64,000 nucleotides of DNA from Myxococcales bacterium (GCA_016794525.1 JAEUJY010000131.1:1-64000), one strand, 5' to 3'; positions 54,523 through 64,000 are shown, counted from the stretch's first letter. Numbers and translations: made by a program. The notes: a model not told the origin generated them from the letters alone.

Positions 54523-55567
54523 CGGCCTGGCCCGCAAGCTGTCGTTCCTCGACCGCTACCTGACGCTGTGGATCTTCCTGGCGATGGGCGTCGGCGTCGG
54601 GCTCGGCTACCTGGCGCCCGGCGTCCCGGCGGCGATCGAGCGCGCGAGCGTCGGCACCACGTCGATCCCGATCGCGGTCGGGCTGATCTTGATGATGTAC
54701 CCGCCCCTGGCCAAGGTCCGCTACGAGGAGCTGGGCCGGGTGTTCCGCAACAAGCGGCTGATGGCGCTGTCGCTCGTCCAGAACTGGGTCATCGGCCCGG
54801 CGCTGATGTTCGGCCTCGCCGTCGTGTTCCTGCACGACAAGCCCGACTACATGATCGGGCTCGTCATCATCGGCCTGGCGCGCTGCATCGCGATGGTGCT
54901 GGTGTGGAACGATCTGGCCAAGGGCGATCCCGAGTTCTGCGCCGGGCTGGTCGCGCTCAACTCGATCTTCCAGGTGCTGTTCTTCTCGGTCTACGCGTGG
55001 CTGTTCGCCACGGTGATCCCGGGCTGGCTCGGCCTGCGCGGCGCGGCGGTCGACATCACGATCCTCGAGATCGCCCGCAGCGTCGCCATCTACCTCGGCG
55101 TCCCGTTCGCCGCCGGCTTCCTGACCCGCCGCGTGCTGATCCGCGCCCGCGGCGCCGCGTGGTACCAGGCTCGCTTCCTGCCGCGGATCGGCCCGGTCAC
55201 GCTGGTCGCGCTGCTGTTCACGATCGTCGTGATGTTCTCGCTCAAGGGCGAGGCCATCGTCGAGCTACCGCTCGACGTGGTGCGCATCGCGATCCCGCTT
55301 CTCCTCTACTTCGGGCTGATGTTCGCGGTGTCGTTCTGGCTCGGCCGCCGGGTCGGCGCCAGCTACGCCCAGACCGCGACCCTGTCGTTCACCGCCGCGT
55401 CCAACAACTTCGAGCTGGCGATCGCCGTCGCGGTCGCCACCTTCACGATCCACAGCGGCGCCGCGTTCGCCGCGGTGATCGGCCCGCTGGTCGAGGTGCC
55501 GGCGCTGATCGGCCTGGTCCACGTCGCGCTGTGGGCCCGCCGGTTCTTCCCCGCCGCGGCACCCTGA
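54509..55567 (+). CDS. acr3: Arsenite efflux permease, ACR3 family
   Basis: 352 residues with ten predicted spans. [22 protein letters not shown] at the N-terminus, [14 protein letters not shown] and the ACR3 motif [19 protein letters not shown] with its essential Cys. Exports arsenite, here with ArsA energising or the pair acting together; ACR3 rather than ArsB with ArsA/ArsD is a known combination. The start lies within arsA. No arsenate reductase is seen nearby. Confidence 0.93.
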   Translation: MSPADGLARKLSFLDRYLTLWIFLAMGVGVGLGYLAPGVPAAIERASVGTTSIPIAVGLILMMYPPLAKVRYEELGRVFRNKRLMALSLVQNWVIGPALMFGLAVVFLHDKPDYMIGLVIIGLARCIAMVLVWNDLAKGDPEFCAGLVALNSIFQVLFFSVYAWLFATVIPGWLGLRGAAVDITILEIARSVAIYLGVPFAAGFLTRRVLIRARGAAWYQARFLPRIGPVTLVALLFTIVVMFSLKGEAIVELPLDVVRIAIPLLLYFGLMFAVSFWLGRRVGASYAQTATLSFTAASNNFELAIAVAVATFTIHSGAAFAAVIGPLVEVPALIGLVHVALWARRFFPAAAP

Positions 55568-55629
55568 CCCGCGCCGACGCGCCCGGCCCCGCCCGCCCGA
55601 TCGCGATGGTCGGCCGCCGGCGCCCCTGG

Positions 55630-55635
55630 TAACCT
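55630..55635 (+). promoter_or_regulatory. TANNNT -10-like element (TAACCT) before the Uma2 gene
   Basis: TAACCT ends 6 nt before the GTG at 55642; no Shine-Dalgarno. Confidence 0.4.
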
Positions 55636-55641
55636 GACGGC

Positions 55642-56211
55642 GTGAGTCGCGTCGCTACTCGCTCGCAGATGACCGCCGCCGACTACCTGGCGTGGGAGCG
55701 GACGCAGGCCGAGAAGCACGAGTTCTTCCGCGGCGAGGTGTTCGCGATGGCGGGGGGGAGCATGCGCCACAACCTGCTGTCCGGGCGCATCCTGCGCGCG
55801 CTGGGCGCGGCGCTCGAGCCGCGCGGGTGTGTCGTGCTCACCTCCGATCAGCGCGTGATCACCGCCGACGATCACTACGTCTATCCCGACGTGACCGTGG
55901 TGTGCGGCCCGCCGGAGCTCCGCAAGCACGACGTGCTCGCCAACCCGACCGCGCTGGTCGAGGTGCTCTCGTCGACGACCGAGCTGTACGACCGCGGCTT
56001 GAAGTGGGAGGGCTACCAGCGGCTCGCCTCGCTGCAGGACTACGTCCTGGTCTCGCAGGTGGAGCCACGCATCGAGCTGTTCCGGCGCGGCGCCGACGGG
56101 ACGTGGATCTACCGCGCCGCGGGCGCCGGCGAACAGCTCACGCTGAGCACCGGGGCCGCGCTGGACGTCGACGCGATCTTCGCCGGCGCCGCCGACCTCC
56201 CCGGCGATTGA
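55642..56211 (+). CDS. Uma2-family (DUF820) PD-(D/E)XK nuclease-like protein
   Basis: 189 residues, GTG start. DYLAWERTQAEKHEFFRGEVFAM opening, then YPDVTVVCG (the Asp of PD) and LVEVLSSTTELYDRGLKWEGY (ExL motif), the Uma2 fold. These nuclease-like proteins are abundant in cyanobacteria, actinobacteria and myxobacteria; their biological role is unsettled. It sits alone between acr3 and pit with its own promoter-like element. No partner defence gene is adjacent. Confidence 0.9.
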   Translation: MSRVATRSQMTAADYLAWERTQAEKHEFFRGEVFAMAGGSMRHNLLSGRILRALGAALEPRGCVVLTSDQRVITADDHYVYPDVTVVCGPPELRKHDVLANPTALVEVLSSTTELYDRGLKWEGYQRLASLQDYVLVSQVEPRIELFRRGADGTWIYRAAGAGEQLTLSTGAALDVDAIFAGAADLPGD

Positions 56212-56234
56212 CCGCCCGCCGCCCCGCGCCGCCG

Positions 56235-57248
56235 CTACCAGGCGCCCAGCGCGTGGGCCAGCTTGAGGCAGCCGAAGCCGACCAGGAACGACGCCGGGAT
56301 CGTGAAGACCCAGGCCCAGACGATGCGGCCGGCGAGGCTCCAGCGGATGCCGCGCAGCTTGTTGGTCGAGCCGACGCCGATGATCGCGCCGGTGATGGTG
56401 TGGGTCGTCGAGACCGGCGCCTTGTAGACGAAGGTGACGATGCCCAGCGTGATCGCGCCGGCGGTCTCGGCGGCGAACCCGCCCACCGGCTTCAGGTGGG
56501 TGAGGCCCATGCCCATCGTCTTGACGATGCGCCAGCCGCCGATCGCGGTGCCGAACGCCATCGCCGCGTACGAGGCCATCTCGACCCAGTACGGGATCTG
56601 GTAGCCCTTGGCCGGCAGCAGCCCGCCGGCGATCATCACCGCGACGATGATGCCCATCGTCTTCTGGGCGTCGTTGCCGCCGTGGCCGATCGAGTACGCG
56701 CCGGCCGAGAACAGCTGGCCGACCCGGAACACCCGGTCGACCTTGGTCGGGCGCCAGCGGCGAAAGACCCACGACAGGAGCAGCATGATCGCCGACCCGA
56801 GCAACAGGCCGATCAGCGGCGCGCCGAGGATGAAGATCATGACCAGCTTGATCTTCTTCCACACCAGCACCTTGAAGCCGGCGTAGGCCACGCCCGAGCC
56901 GCCGACGCCGCCGATCAGCGCGTGCGACGACGACGACGGCAGGCCCCACCACCAGGTCAGGAGGTTCCAGGTGATCGCGCCGGTCAGGCCGCACAGCACG
57001 ACCCACACGAACGCGTGGTCGTCGGGCTTGATCGTGATGATGCCGGAGATGGTCTTGGCCACGCCGGTGCCGAAGATCCACAGCGCGACGAAGTTGAAGA
57101 ACGCCGCCCACAGCACCGCCAGCCGCGGGGACAGCACCCGGGTCGAGACGATCGTGGCGATCGAGTTGGCGGCGTCGTGGAACCCGTTGATGACATCGAA
57201 CGCCAGCGCGGCGACGATGGTGACGACGACGACGGTGTGGACGTCCAT
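56235..57248 (-). CDS. pit: Inorganic phosphate transporter, PiT family
   Basis: 337 residues, about ten spans. DVINGFHDAANSIATIVSTRVLSP is the N-terminal PiT signature and GHGGNDAQKTMGI the repeated one; SSSHALIGG and VSTTHTITGAI are conserved loops. Low-affinity H+ or Na+ coupled uptake of metal-phosphate. It lies 9 nt after the DUF47 gene on the same strand, the usual pairing. Confidence 0.94.
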   Translation of the reverse strand: MDVHTVVVVTIVAALAFDVINGFHDAANSIATIVSTRVLSPRLAVLWAAFFNFVALWIFGTGVAKTISGIITIKPDDHAFVWVVLCGLTGAITWNLLTWWWGLPSSSSHALIGGVGGSGVAYAGFKVLVWKKIKLVMIFILGAPLIGLLLGSAIMLLLSWVFRRWRPTKVDRVFRVGQLFSAGAYSIGHGGNDAQKTMGIIVAVMIAGGLLPAKGYQIPYWVEMASYAAMAFGTAIGGWRIVKTMGMGLTHLKPVGGFAAETAGAITLGIVTFVYKAPVSTTHTITGAIIGVGSTNKLRGIRWSLAGRIVWAWVFTIPASFLVGFGCLKLAHALGAW

Positions 57249-57257
57249 GGCAGCGTC

Positions 57258-57884
57258 CTACGAGTGCTCGAGGATCACGCCCTCGATGATGTTGGCGACG
57301 TCCTCGCAGCGGTCGGCGGCGTTCTCGAGGTTCTCGTAGACCTCCTTCCACTTGATCACCATGATCGGGTCCTTCTCTTCCTTGAAGAGCTTGGCCACGG
57401 CGCGGCGGAGGATCTGATCCGACTCGTTCTCGAGCCGGTTGATGTCGATGCACTGCTTGAGGATCGACTGCGGGTCCTTGAGGTTGCGCAGGCCCTTGGT
57501 CGCCAGCTCGACCTGCTGCGCCGCCCGCACCAGCACGTCGGCCAGGTCGCGGACGTCGGTGGTCATGACCGTCAGCTCGTACAGCGCGATGCGCTCGGCG
57601 GCGGCCTCGACGAAGTCCATGACGTCGTCCATCCGGGTGATCAGCCGGTGGATGTTGTCGCGGTCGATCGGCGTGATGAACGTCTTGTGCAGGGCCTCGA
57701 CGCACCGGTGGGTGATGACGTCGGTCTCGTGCTCGATGTCGGAGACCCGCTTGGCCTTGGTCTCGATGTTGGCGCCGGTGGTCACCAGCGACAGGAACTC
57801 CTTGGTGCCCTCGACCGTGAGCGCGGCGTGCTGCTCGAAGAAGTCGAAAAAGCTGGTCTCCTTGGGGAGAAAGCGACCGAACAT
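57258..57884 (-). CDS. DUF47 (PhoU-like) Pit accessory protein
   Basis: 208 residues, all helical: MFGRFLPKETSFFDFFEQHA, the metal-binding-type RVSDIEHETDVITH and DRDNIHRLITRMDDVMDF, then DINRLENESDQILRRA and EVYENLENAADRCEDVANI. DUF47 proteins are paired with PiT transporters and control them. It is the only phosphate-regulator-like small helical protein in this block; a classical phoU is not in view. AGGAGGT-type purines lie shortly before the ATG. Confidence 0.92.
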   Translation of the reverse strand: MFGRFLPKETSFFDFFEQHAALTVEGTKEFLSLVTTGANIETKAKRVSDIEHETDVITHRCVEALHKTFITPIDRDNIHRLITRMDDVMDFVEAAAERIALYELTVMTTDVRDLADVLVRAAQQVELATKGLRNLKDPQSILKQCIDINRLENESDQILRRAVAKLFKEEKDPIMVIKWKEVYENLENAADRCEDVANIIEGVILEHS

Positions 57885-57985
57885 CGTGAACCTCCTGGCG
57901 AGTTGCCCCCCAGTAACACGGGGGCCCCGAGCGGGTCACCCTCCGTCCGGGCCGTAACCGCAGCGCCTCCGAGGCGTTGCCGGTC

Positions 57986-58003
57986 TGTCACCGTCCCGTC
58001 ACA
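57986..58003 (+). promoter_or_regulatory. PhoB-box-like pair (distal) in the pit/phoB gap
   Basis: TGTCACC (57986-57992) and CGTCACA (57997-58003) are 11 bp apart, the spacing of PhoB half-sites. It sits nearer the pit operon, so it may serve both directions. A reversed GTGACAG lies at 58024-58030. Confidence 0.5.
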
Positions 58004-58040
58004 TTCCCGAAGCGGCCCCGGGAGTGACAGGTTGCGGCGT

Positions 58041-58058
58041 TGTCACCGGCCCGTCACA
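58041..58058 (+). promoter_or_regulatory. PhoB-box-like pair (proximal) before phoB
   Basis: TGTCACC (58041-58047) and CGTCACA (58052-58058), 11 bp apart, then CGTCATG at 58061. It repeats the distal pair exactly and lies 22 nt before the phoB ATG, consistent with autoregulation. Confidence 0.6.
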
Positions 58059-58080
58059 GGCGTCATGCTACCAAGCGTCC

Positions 58081-58779
58081 ATGCATGGTCGCGTGCTCAT
58101 CGTCGAGGACGAGGTCGATCTGGCGGCCACCCTGGAGTACAGCCTGACCCGCGAGGGCTACCAGGTGACGGTCGCCCACAGCGGCCAGGCCGCCCTGGCC
58201 GCGGCGCTGGCCGATCCCGGCCCGGACGTCGTGGTGCTCGATCTGATGCTGCCCGACATCCCCGGCACCGAGGTGTGCCGCCGGCTGCGCGAGCACGAGC
58301 GGACCCGCGAGCTGCCGATCGTCATGTGCACGGCCAAGGACACCGAGATCGACCGCGTCGTCGGCTTCGAGGTCGGCGCCGATGACTACGTGGTCAAGCC
58401 GTTCAGCGTCCGCGAGCTGGCGCTGCGGGTGCGGGCGATGCTGCGCCGGTCGCACCGCACCGAGGCCGAGAGCGAGATCCTGCGGTTCGGCCGGCTCAAG
58501 GTCGATCGCGAGGCCCACCGGGTGTGGATCGACGACGCCGAGGTCACGCTGACCGCGCTCGAGTTCCGCCTGCTGTACACGTTCCTGTCGCGCAAGGGCC
58601 GGGTCCAGAGCCGCGAGGCGCTCCTGTCGGACGTCTGGGGCATCGACGCCGAGGTCACGACCCGCACCGTCGACACCCACGTCAAGCGGCTGCGCGAGAA
58701 GCTGGGCGAGGTCGGCGATTACATCGAGACCCTGCGCGGGGTCGGCTACCGCTTCCGCGACCAGCCCGACGCCGCATGA
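58081..58779 (+). CDS. phoB: Phosphate response regulator PhoB
   Basis: 232 residues. Receiver with acidic IVEDE, phospho-acceptor D54 in VLDLMLPD, CTAKD and VKPFS; winged helix at about 135-228 with FRLLYTFLSRKGRVQSREAL and the RTVDTHVKRLREKLG recognition helix. The PhoB identity rests on its position before phoR and the pst genes. An upstream ATG 19 codons earlier would overlap the Pho boxes and is rejected. Its stop overlaps the phoR ATG (ATGA). Confidence 0.93.
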   Translation: MHGRVLIVEDEVDLAATLEYSLTREGYQVTVAHSGQAALAAALADPGPDVVVLDLMLPDIPGTEVCRRLREHERTRELPIVMCTAKDTEIDRVVGFEVGADDYVVKPFSVRELALRVRAMLRRSHRTEAESEILRFGRLKVDREAHRVWIDDAEVTLTALEFRLLYTFLSRKGRVQSREALLSDVWGIDAEVTTRTVDTHVKRLREKLGEVGDYIETLRGVGYRFRDQPDAA

Positions 58780-60140
58780 GGGCGGGCGGGGCCGCCCGGC
58801 CCAACCTCCAGAGCGCGACGACGCGCTGGCTCGGGTGGGCCGCCGCGCTCGCCTCGATCGCCGCCACCGTCTACGCCGGCGTCGACGCCAGCGCCGGCGA
58901 GCGGCTGGCGCTGATCGTCGCCGGCGCCGCCGGGATCGTCGCGGTGCTGACGCTGGGCGCCACCGTGCGCTCGCGCCGCGCGCTGCGGGCGCTGGCCACC
59001 GCCGCCGCCGAGGTGACCGCCGGCGGGCCGCGCCGGATCGCCGACACCGGCGGCGAGCTCGGCGTCGTCACCACGCTGATCAACCGCATGGCCGACGACG
59101 CCCAGCAGACGCTGCAGGCGCTGCGCGGCGAGCGCGACCTGCTCGGCTCGGTGCTCGACAGCATGACCCAGGGCGTGATCGCGCTCGACGACGATCGCCG
59201 GATCACGCTGATCAACCCGGCGGCGCGGCGGATCTTCGCGCTGCCCGGGGTGCCGATCGGCGAGGCGTTCGCGACCCAGGTCGCGGTGCCCGAGGCGCTG
59301 GCGCTGGTCGCCGACGATCAGCTCGAGGGCATCGCCGAGTTCACGACCGCCGCCGGCGTCCGCGCGCTGGCCCGCCTGACCGCCCAGCGCTCCGGCGTCG
59401 GCCGGCTGCTGGTGGTCGACGACGTCACCGCGATCCGCCGGCTCGAGACGATCCGCCGCGACTTCATCGCCAACGTGTCGCACGAGCTGCGCACCCCGGT
59501 CAGCGTCATCCGCGCCAACGCCGAGACGCTGCAGGGCGGCGGCAAGGACGACCCGCGGTTCGCCGACCGGCTGATCGACGGCCTCCACCGCAACGCCGAG
59601 CGCCTGGCCCGGATCATCGCCGACCTTCTCGATCTGTCGCGCCTCGACGCCGGCCACTACCGGCTCGAGCGCCAGCCGGTCGACGTCGCCGCCGCGGTCG
59701 GCCAGGCGGTCACCGCGGTCGAGCACGCCGCCACCACCCGGGGCTCGACCGTGGCCGTCGCGGTGCCGGCCGGCTGCGTCGTCCTGGCCGATCCCAAGGC
59801 CCTCGACCAGGTGCTGGTCAACCTGCTCGACAACGCGGTCAAGTACGCGCCGGCCGGGGGCAAGCTCGAGGTCCGCGCGGTGCCCCACGGGCGCGGCGTC
59901 CGGCTGGAGGTCGCGGACGACGGGCCCGGGCTGGCCCCGGTCCACCGCGACCGGGTGTTCGAGCGGTTCTACCGGGTCGATCCGGGCCGATCCCGGGACC
60001 AGGGCGGCACCGGCCTCGGCCTGTCGATCGTCAAGCACCTGGTCGAGTCGATGGGCGGCACCGTGGGGGTCGACGCCAACCAGCCGACCGGGTCGATCTT
60101 CTGGTGCGAGCTGCCGCGACCGCCCGCCACACCCGCATAG
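58776..60140 (+). CDS. phoR: Phosphate sensor histidine kinase PhoR
   Basis: 454 residues. Two short membrane segments (about 18-33 and 42-62) with little periplasmic sequence, HAMP-like segment, PAS-like domain (about 120-215, [19 protein letters not shown]), then HisKA with [11 protein letters not shown] (His about 232) and HATPase motifs [11 protein letters not shown] and [12 protein letters not shown]. Little extracellular sequence is typical of PhoR, which reads phosphate through the Pst transporter rather than directly. 4-nt overlap with phoB. Confidence 0.93.
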   Translation: MRAGGAARPNLQSATTRWLGWAAALASIAATVYAGVDASAGERLALIVAGAAGIVAVLTLGATVRSRRALRALATAAAEVTAGGPRRIADTGGELGVVTTLINRMADDAQQTLQALRGERDLLGSVLDSMTQGVIALDDDRRITLINPAARRIFALPGVPIGEAFATQVAVPEALALVADDQLEGIAEFTTAAGVRALARLTAQRSGVGRLLVVDDVTAIRRLETIRRDFIANVSHELRTPVSVIRANAETLQGGGKDDPRFADRLIDGLHRNAERLARIIADLLDLSRLDAGHYRLERQPVDVAAAVGQAVTAVEHAATTRGSTVAVAVPAGCVVLADPKALDQVLVNLLDNAVKYAPAGGKLEVRAVPHGRGVRLEVADDGPGLAPVHRDRVFERFYRVDPGRSRDQGGTGLGLSIVKHLVESMGGTVGVDANQPTGSIFWCELPRPPATPA

Positions 60141-60146
60141 CGGAAG

Positions 60147-60175
60147 TGTCGCAACCGGGTCACCGTCCCGACACA
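60147..60175 (+). promoter_or_regulatory. Triple 11-bp-spaced PhoB-box-like repeat before pstS
   Basis: TGTCGCA (60147-60153), GGTCACC (60158-60164) and CGACACA (60169-60175) follow at 11-bp steps. This is the periodicity expected for adjacent PhoB dimers, though the third copy is weak. TAGGGT (60185-60190) lies 9 nt downstream of the last copy as a possible -10. Confidence 0.5.
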
Positions 60176-60199
60176 CGGGGATCCTAGGGTGCTCCCCAG

Positions 60200-61207
60200 A
60201 TGCGCACGATCACCGCCTGGGTGTCCCTCCTCGCTCTCGCCGCCACCACCACCGCCTGCTCGAAGAAGCAGGCCGCCGGCGGCTCGGTCTCGATCGACGG
60301 CTCGAGCACCGTGTTCCTGATCTCGGCCGCCGCCGCCGAGCGCGCCAAGAAGGAGATCGGCATCGACGCCACGGTCGGCTCCTCCGGCACCGGCGGCGGG
60401 TTCAAGAAGTTCTGCGCCGGCGACATCGACATCGCCGGGGCGTCGCGGCCGATCAAGGCGGCCGAGGCCGACGCCTGCAAGGCCAAGAACATCGAGTGGA
60501 TCGAGCTGCCGGTCGCGTACGACGGCATCGCGCTGGTGGTCAACACCAAGAACGCCTTCGTCGACAAGCTGACCGTCGACGAGCTGAAGAAGATGTGGGC
60601 GCCGGAGGCCGAGGGCCAGGTGACCAAGTGGTCGCAGATCCGCGAGGGCTGGCCCGATCAGCCGCTGCGCCTGCTCGGCGCCGGCGCCGACTCCGGCACC
60701 TACGACTACTTCACCGCGGCGATCGTCGGCAAGGAGCACTCCAGCCGCGGCGACTACCGCCAGAGCGAGGACGACAACGTGCTGGTGCAGGGCGTCGAGA
60801 GCGACGACAACGCGCTGGGGTTCTTCGGCTTCGCCTACTACGCCGAGAACAAGGACAAGCTGAAGATCGTCCCGATCGACGACGGCAAGCCCGACAACGG
60901 CGACGGTGGGATCACCCCGAGCGCCGAGACCATCGCCGGCGGCAGCTACCAGCCGCTGTCGCGGCCGATCTTCATCTACGTGTCGAAGGGCGCGCTGGCC
61001 AAGGCCCACGTCGCCAAGTTCGTCGACTTCTACCTGGCCAACGCCACCGCACTGTCGGCCAAGGTCGGCTACGTGCCGCTGCCGGCCAAGGTCGACGAGC
61101 TGACCAAGAAGCGGTTCGCCGATCGCAAGACCGGCTCGGTGTTCGCCGGTGGCTCGAAGGTGGGCGTGACGCTGGAGCAGCTGCTGGCCAGCGAAGGCGG
61201 GTCGTGA
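60200..61207 (+). CDS. pstS: Phosphate-binding protein PstS (lipoprotein)
   Basis: 335 residues. Signal [23 protein letters not shown] with lipobox TTAC. Phosphate-binding loops [30 protein letters not shown] and [10 protein letters not shown] are the PstS ligand segments. It captures phosphate outside the inner membrane and feeds PstCA. Pho-box-like repeats precede it; its TGA overlaps the pstC GTG (GTGA). Confidence 0.95.
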   Translation: MRTITAWVSLLALAATTTACSKKQAAGGSVSIDGSSTVFLISAAAAERAKKEIGIDATVGSSGTGGGFKKFCAGDIDIAGASRPIKAAEADACKAKNIEWIELPVAYDGIALVVNTKNAFVDKLTVDELKKMWAPEAEGQVTKWSQIREGWPDQPLRLLGAGADSGTYDYFTAAIVGKEHSSRGDYRQSEDDNVLVQGVESDDNALGFFGFAYYAENKDKLKIVPIDDGKPDNGDGGITPSAETIAGGSYQPLSRPIFIYVSKGALAKAHVAKFVDFYLANATALSAKVGYVPLPAKVDELTKKRFADRKTGSVFAGGSKVGVTLEQLLASEGGS

Positions 61208-62163
61208 GCGACGAGGCAGCCACCATGACCGCCCCCGCGGTCGGGCGCACCGCCCTGCACACGCCGACCCGTGGGCGCGCCGCGCGCTGGTACGAGCGGC
61301 TGATCGAGCTCGGCCTGGCCGGCTGCGGCATGACCTCGATCCTCGTGACGATCGGCATCGTCGTCATCCTGGCCCACGAGTCGAAGGACTTCTTCGCGCA
61401 GGTCAGCCTGGGCGAGTTCCTGGGCTCGACCAAGTGGACGCCGATCATCGGCGACCACCGCTCGTACGGCGTCTGGCCGCTGCTGTCGGCGACGCTCACC
61501 ACCGCGGCGATCGCGCTGGCGGTGGCGATCCCGCTGGGGCTCTTGGCCGCGATCTACCTGTCGGAGTACGCGGCGCCGCGCACCCGCAAGATCATCAAGC
61601 CGGCGCTCGAGCTGCTGGCCGGCGTGCCGACGATCGTCTTCGGCTACTTCGCGATCACGACGCTGACCCCGGCGTTGCGCGACTACATCCCCGGGCTGGC
61701 CGGCGGCAACCTGCTGTCGGCCGGGCTGATGATGGGCATCATGATCGTGCCGCTGGTGGCGTCCTTGTCCGAGGACGCGATCTACGCGGTGCCGCAGAGC
61801 CTGCGCGAGGCCGCCGCCGGCCTCGGCGGCGGGCCGTTCGAGGCGATCCGCAAGGTGATCGTGCCGTCGGCGTGGTCGGGCATCGCCGCGGCGATCACGC
61901 TCGCGGCGTCGCGCGCGATCGGCGAGACGATGATCGTCGCGATCGCCGCCGGCAACGAGGCGCGGTTCGGCTTCGACCCGCGCCAGCCCGGCCAGACCGC
62001 GACGGCGTACATCGTCGACATCTCCAAGGGCGAGACGCCGCACGGCTCGGTCGCCTACCAGACCATCTTCGCCGTCGCCGCGATGCTGTTCGTGATGACG
62101 CTGATCATGAACGTGATCAGCCACCGGCTGTCGCGCCGCCTGCGCGCCGCCGCCCGCGCCTGA
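61204..62163 (+). CDS. pstC: Phosphate ABC permease PstC
   Basis: 319 residues, six spans with the binding-protein-dependent transport loop [36 protein letters not shown] is the PstC signature. GTG start within the pstS stop; an ATG 21 nt further in (61225) is an alternative. Works with PstA in the membrane. Confidence 0.93.
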   Translation: MSDEAATMTAPAVGRTALHTPTRGRAARWYERLIELGLAGCGMTSILVTIGIVVILAHESKDFFAQVSLGEFLGSTKWTPIIGDHRSYGVWPLLSATLTTAAIALAVAIPLGLLAAIYLSEYAAPRTRKIIKPALELLAGVPTIVFGYFAITTLTPALRDYIPGLAGGNLLSAGLMMGIMIVPLVASLSEDAIYAVPQSLREAAAGLGGGPFEAIRKVIVPSAWSGIAAAITLAASRAIGETMIVAIAAGNEARFGFDPRQPGQTATAYIVDISKGETPHGSVAYQTIFAVAAMLFVMTLIMNVISHRLSRRLRAAARA

Positions 62164-62184
62164 CGCGCGCCCCCCGAGCATCCC

Positions 62185-63060
62185 ATGCGCCGTCCCATCG
62201 ACCTCACCTCCGCCCGCCCCGGCGTCTTCGCCGAGAAGGCCTTCGTCTGGCTGTGCCGCCTCGGCGCCGCCATCCCGCTGACCATGCTGGCGTGGCTGCT
62301 GTACCGGGTGGCCGCGGCCGGCGTGCACCGGCTGAGCTGGTCGTTCCTGACCGATCCGCCGTCGCAGCTCGACGCCAGCACCGCCGGCCTGGGCCCGGCG
62401 CTGCTGGGCACGCTGTGGCTGATCGTGCTGACCGCGACGATCGCGCTGCCGATCGGCATCGGCGCGGCGATCTACCTCGAGGAGTACAGCCGGCGGTCCA
62501 AGCTGGCCGGCGTGCTCGAGCTGGCGATCGCCAACCTGGCCGGCGTGCCGTCGATCGTCTACGGCATGCTCGGCCTCGGCCTGTTCGTCCACGCGCTGGC
62601 GATGGGCGAGACGGTGATCGCCGGCGCGCTGACGCTCGCGCTGCTGATCCTGCCGATCATCATCACCTCGGCCCGCGAGGCGCTGCGCACCGTCAAGGAC
62701 GGCCTGCGCGAGGCGGCGCTGGGGCTGGGCGCGACCCGCTGGCAGTGCACCCGGCAGGTCGTGCTGCCGATGGCGCTGCCCGGCATCCTGACCGGCGCGA
62801 TCCTGGCGATCGCCCGCGCGATCGGCGAGACCGCGCCGCTGGTGGTGGTGGGCGCGGTGGCGTTCATCCTGTACGGCCCCGACGGCGTCGACGCCAAGTA
62901 CACCGCGCTGCCGATGCAGATCTTCCAGTGGACCTCGAACCCCAAGCGCGCGTTCCTCGACAACGCCGCCGCCGGGATCCTGGTCCTGATGGCGACGTTG
63001 TTGGTCATCAACGGGGTGGCGATCTGGCTGCGTAACCGCTACCAATCCCGCCGGTCATGA
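62185..63060 (+). CDS. pstA: Phosphate ABC permease PstA
   Basis: 291 residues, six spans. [38 protein letters not shown] and the EAA loop [20 protein letters not shown] are typical of PstA. Its stop overlaps the pstB ATG (ATGA). Confidence 0.94.
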   Translation: MRRPIDLTSARPGVFAEKAFVWLCRLGAAIPLTMLAWLLYRVAAAGVHRLSWSFLTDPPSQLDASTAGLGPALLGTLWLIVLTATIALPIGIGAAIYLEEYSRRSKLAGVLELAIANLAGVPSIVYGMLGLGLFVHALAMGETVIAGALTLALLILPIIITSAREALRTVKDGLREAALGLGATRWQCTRQVVLPMALPGILTGAILAIARAIGETAPLVVVGAVAFILYGPDGVDAKYTALPMQIFQWTSNPKRAFLDNAAAGILVLMATLLVINGVAIWLRNRYQSRRS

Positions 63061-63809
63061 AGATCACCGTCAAGGGCCTCCGCGCCTCGTTCGGCGACCA
63101 CGAGGTGGTCAAGGGCATCGACCTTGCCGTCCCCAGCCGCCAGATCACCGCGATCATCGGCCCCTCGGGCTGCGGCAAGTCGACGTTCCTGCGCTGCCTC
63201 AACCGGATGCACGAGCTGGTGCCCGGCGCGTCGCGCGCCGGCCAGGTGCTGCTCGACGACACCGACGTCTACGCCGACGACGTCGACCCGGTGCTGGTGC
63301 GGCGCTGGGTCGGGATGGTGTTCCAGAAGCCCAACCCGTTCCCGTCGATGTCGATCAAGGACAACGTCGTCGCCGGGCTGCGCCTGACCCACCGCTACGA
63401 CCGCAAGGACGCGCCGGGCGTGATCGAGCGGGCGCTGCGCCAGGCGGCGCTGTGGGACGAGGTCAAGGACAAGCTCAACGACCCCGGCACCAGCCTGTCG
63501 GGCGGCCAGCAGCAGCGCCTGTGCATCGCCCGGGCGCTGGCGGTCAACCCCGACGTGATCCTGCTCGACGAGCCGTGCTCGGCGCTCGACCCGATCGCCA
63601 CCGCGCGCATCGAGGAGCTGCTGCTCGAGATCCGCCGCGACTACACGATGGTGATCGTCACCCACAACATGGGCCAGGCCCAGCGGGTGGCCGAGCACAC
63701 CGCGTTCTTCCTGCAGGGCGAGCTGGTCGAGTTCGACACCACCGCCGCCCTGTTCGGCAACCCGCGCGACCCCCGCACCGCCGACTACATCGCCGGCCGG
63801 TTCGGGTGA
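63057..63809 (+). CDS. pstB: Phosphate ABC ATPase PstB
   Basis: 250 residues. Walker [11 protein letters not shown]-loop [13 protein letters not shown], signature LSGGQQQRL and Walker [24 protein letters not shown] is the PstB switch region. Length matches E. coli PstB (257). Powers PstCA. The gene after it is not phoU. Confidence 0.95.
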   Translation: MKITVKGLRASFGDHEVVKGIDLAVPSRQITAIIGPSGCGKSTFLRCLNRMHELVPGASRAGQVLLDDTDVYADDVDPVLVRRWVGMVFQKPNPFPSMSIKDNVVAGLRLTHRYDRKDAPGVIERALRQAALWDEVKDKLNDPGTSLSGGQQQRLCIARALAVNPDVILLDEPCSALDPIATARIEELLLEIRRDYTMVIVTHNMGQAQRVAEHTAFFLQGELVEFDTTAALFGNPRDPRTADYIAGRFG

Positions 63810-63857
63810 GCGCCGGCTGGGCTGCCGCCGGGGCAGGCGCGCGGCCGCGAACCCGTC

Positions 63858-63863
63858 TACAAT
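63858..63863 (+). promoter_or_regulatory. -10 element TACAAT before the last partial gene
   Basis: TACAAT ends 7 nt before the ATG at 63871; no Shine-Dalgarno, so another probable leaderless start. Confidence 0.5.
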
Positions 63864-63870
63864 TTCGCCG

Positions 63871-64000
63871 ATGAGACACCTCCGCGCCGGCCTCGCCGTC
63901 TGCCTGCTCGCCATCCCCGCGCTCGCCAGCGCGCAGCCCGCCGACGAGGACGAGACCGGCGGCGGCACCGTCCACGAGTCGGACGAGGTCATCGGCCCCG
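63871..64000 (+). CDS. Exported protein, N-terminal fragment (cut by window edge)
   Basis: 43 codons are visible: MRHLRAGLAVCLLAIPALASAQP is a clear signal peptide with an ALASA cleavage site, then an acidic Gly-rich start to the mature protein (ADEDETGGGTVHES). Following pstB, a phosphate-regulated porin or phosphatase is possible, but nothing in the visible part identifies it. It has its own -10-like TACAAT. Confidence 0.7.
   Translation, partial: MRHLRAGLAVCLLAIPALASAQPADEDETGGGTVHESDEVIGP

Noticed and set aside
55642-56211. Defence island around Uma2 and the RAYT
   Set aside because: Neighbours are arsenic and phosphate genes with clear housekeeping roles; no methylase, helicase or other defence partner is adjacent.

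Overview
The window is uniformly GC-rich, with strong G/C third positions. It carries several myxobacterial hallmarks: a Ser/Thr kinase with an HRDVSPGN-type loop and a C-terminal DUF4388-like region, a MYXO-CTERM-like tail on a DUF2330 protein, an OmpA protein with thrombospondin-3 calcium repeats, and many secreted lipoproteins with LxxC lipoboxes. It is most probably chromosomal DNA of a Myxococcota bacterium (Polyangia/Haliangium/Kofleriaceae-like). No rRNA, tRNA, CRISPR array or prophage was recognised.

Layout. 0-9 kb: two tandem DUF2330 proteins (the first cut by the window edge), a secreted protein, HtpX, a divergent stand-alone EF-Tu paralogue with a hairpin-rich leader, a lipoprotein and an OmpA protein. 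8.6-17.9 kb: Ser/Thr kinase, glyoxalase II, a coupled oxidoreductase/ABC-ATPase/ABC-permease operon, a lipoprotein and a coupled metY-metX operon preceded by three GTTATNNCG repeats. 18-24 kb: a RAYT-type transposase between two hexanucleotide repeat arrays, an LRR lipoprotein, a ClC channel, a beta-helix lipoprotein and a pterin carbinolamine dehydratase. 24-30.5 kb: DMT transporter, an ethylmalonyl-CoA-mutase-like B12 enzyme with its MeaB-type chaperone, a CnoX-like thioredoxin-TPR protein and an orphan boxB. 30.5-47 kb: a two-component system, more hexamer arrays, a decayed four-helix-bundle gene behind a 145-nt multibranched inverted-repeat element, a zinc-ribbon SDR, a penicillin-acylase/tandem-DsbA pair, M14 peptidase, an ACGPDF protein, a HAD phosphatase coupled to a trypsin-like lipoprotein, and an ALDH.

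47-64 kb is a phosphate/arsenate block. It holds a VTC-domain polyphosphate polymerase overlapping a Na/Pi-cotransporter-like protein with a PhoU-like tail, a thymidylate kinase fused to about seven 27-residue Trp repeats, arsD-arsA-acr3, Uma2, pit plus its DUF47 partner, phoB-phoR, and pstS-C-A-B. PhoB-box-like 11-bp repeats lie before phoB and pstS. Together these genes could sense phosphate, import it by three routes, store it as polyphosphate, and expel the arsenic that enters with it.

Two window-wide patterns stand out. First, five hexanucleotide tandem arrays, with G-quadruplex-type (GGGGAC)n tracts and GGTCAC/GGTCGC blocks, lie mostly at convergent gene ends; one has run into a coding region. 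Second, a TANNNT -10-like element sits about 5-10 nt before the start codon of most operon-leading genes that lack a Shine-Dalgarno sequence, which suggests widespread leaderless transcription. Genes inside operons are commonly joined by ATGA/GTGA overlaps.
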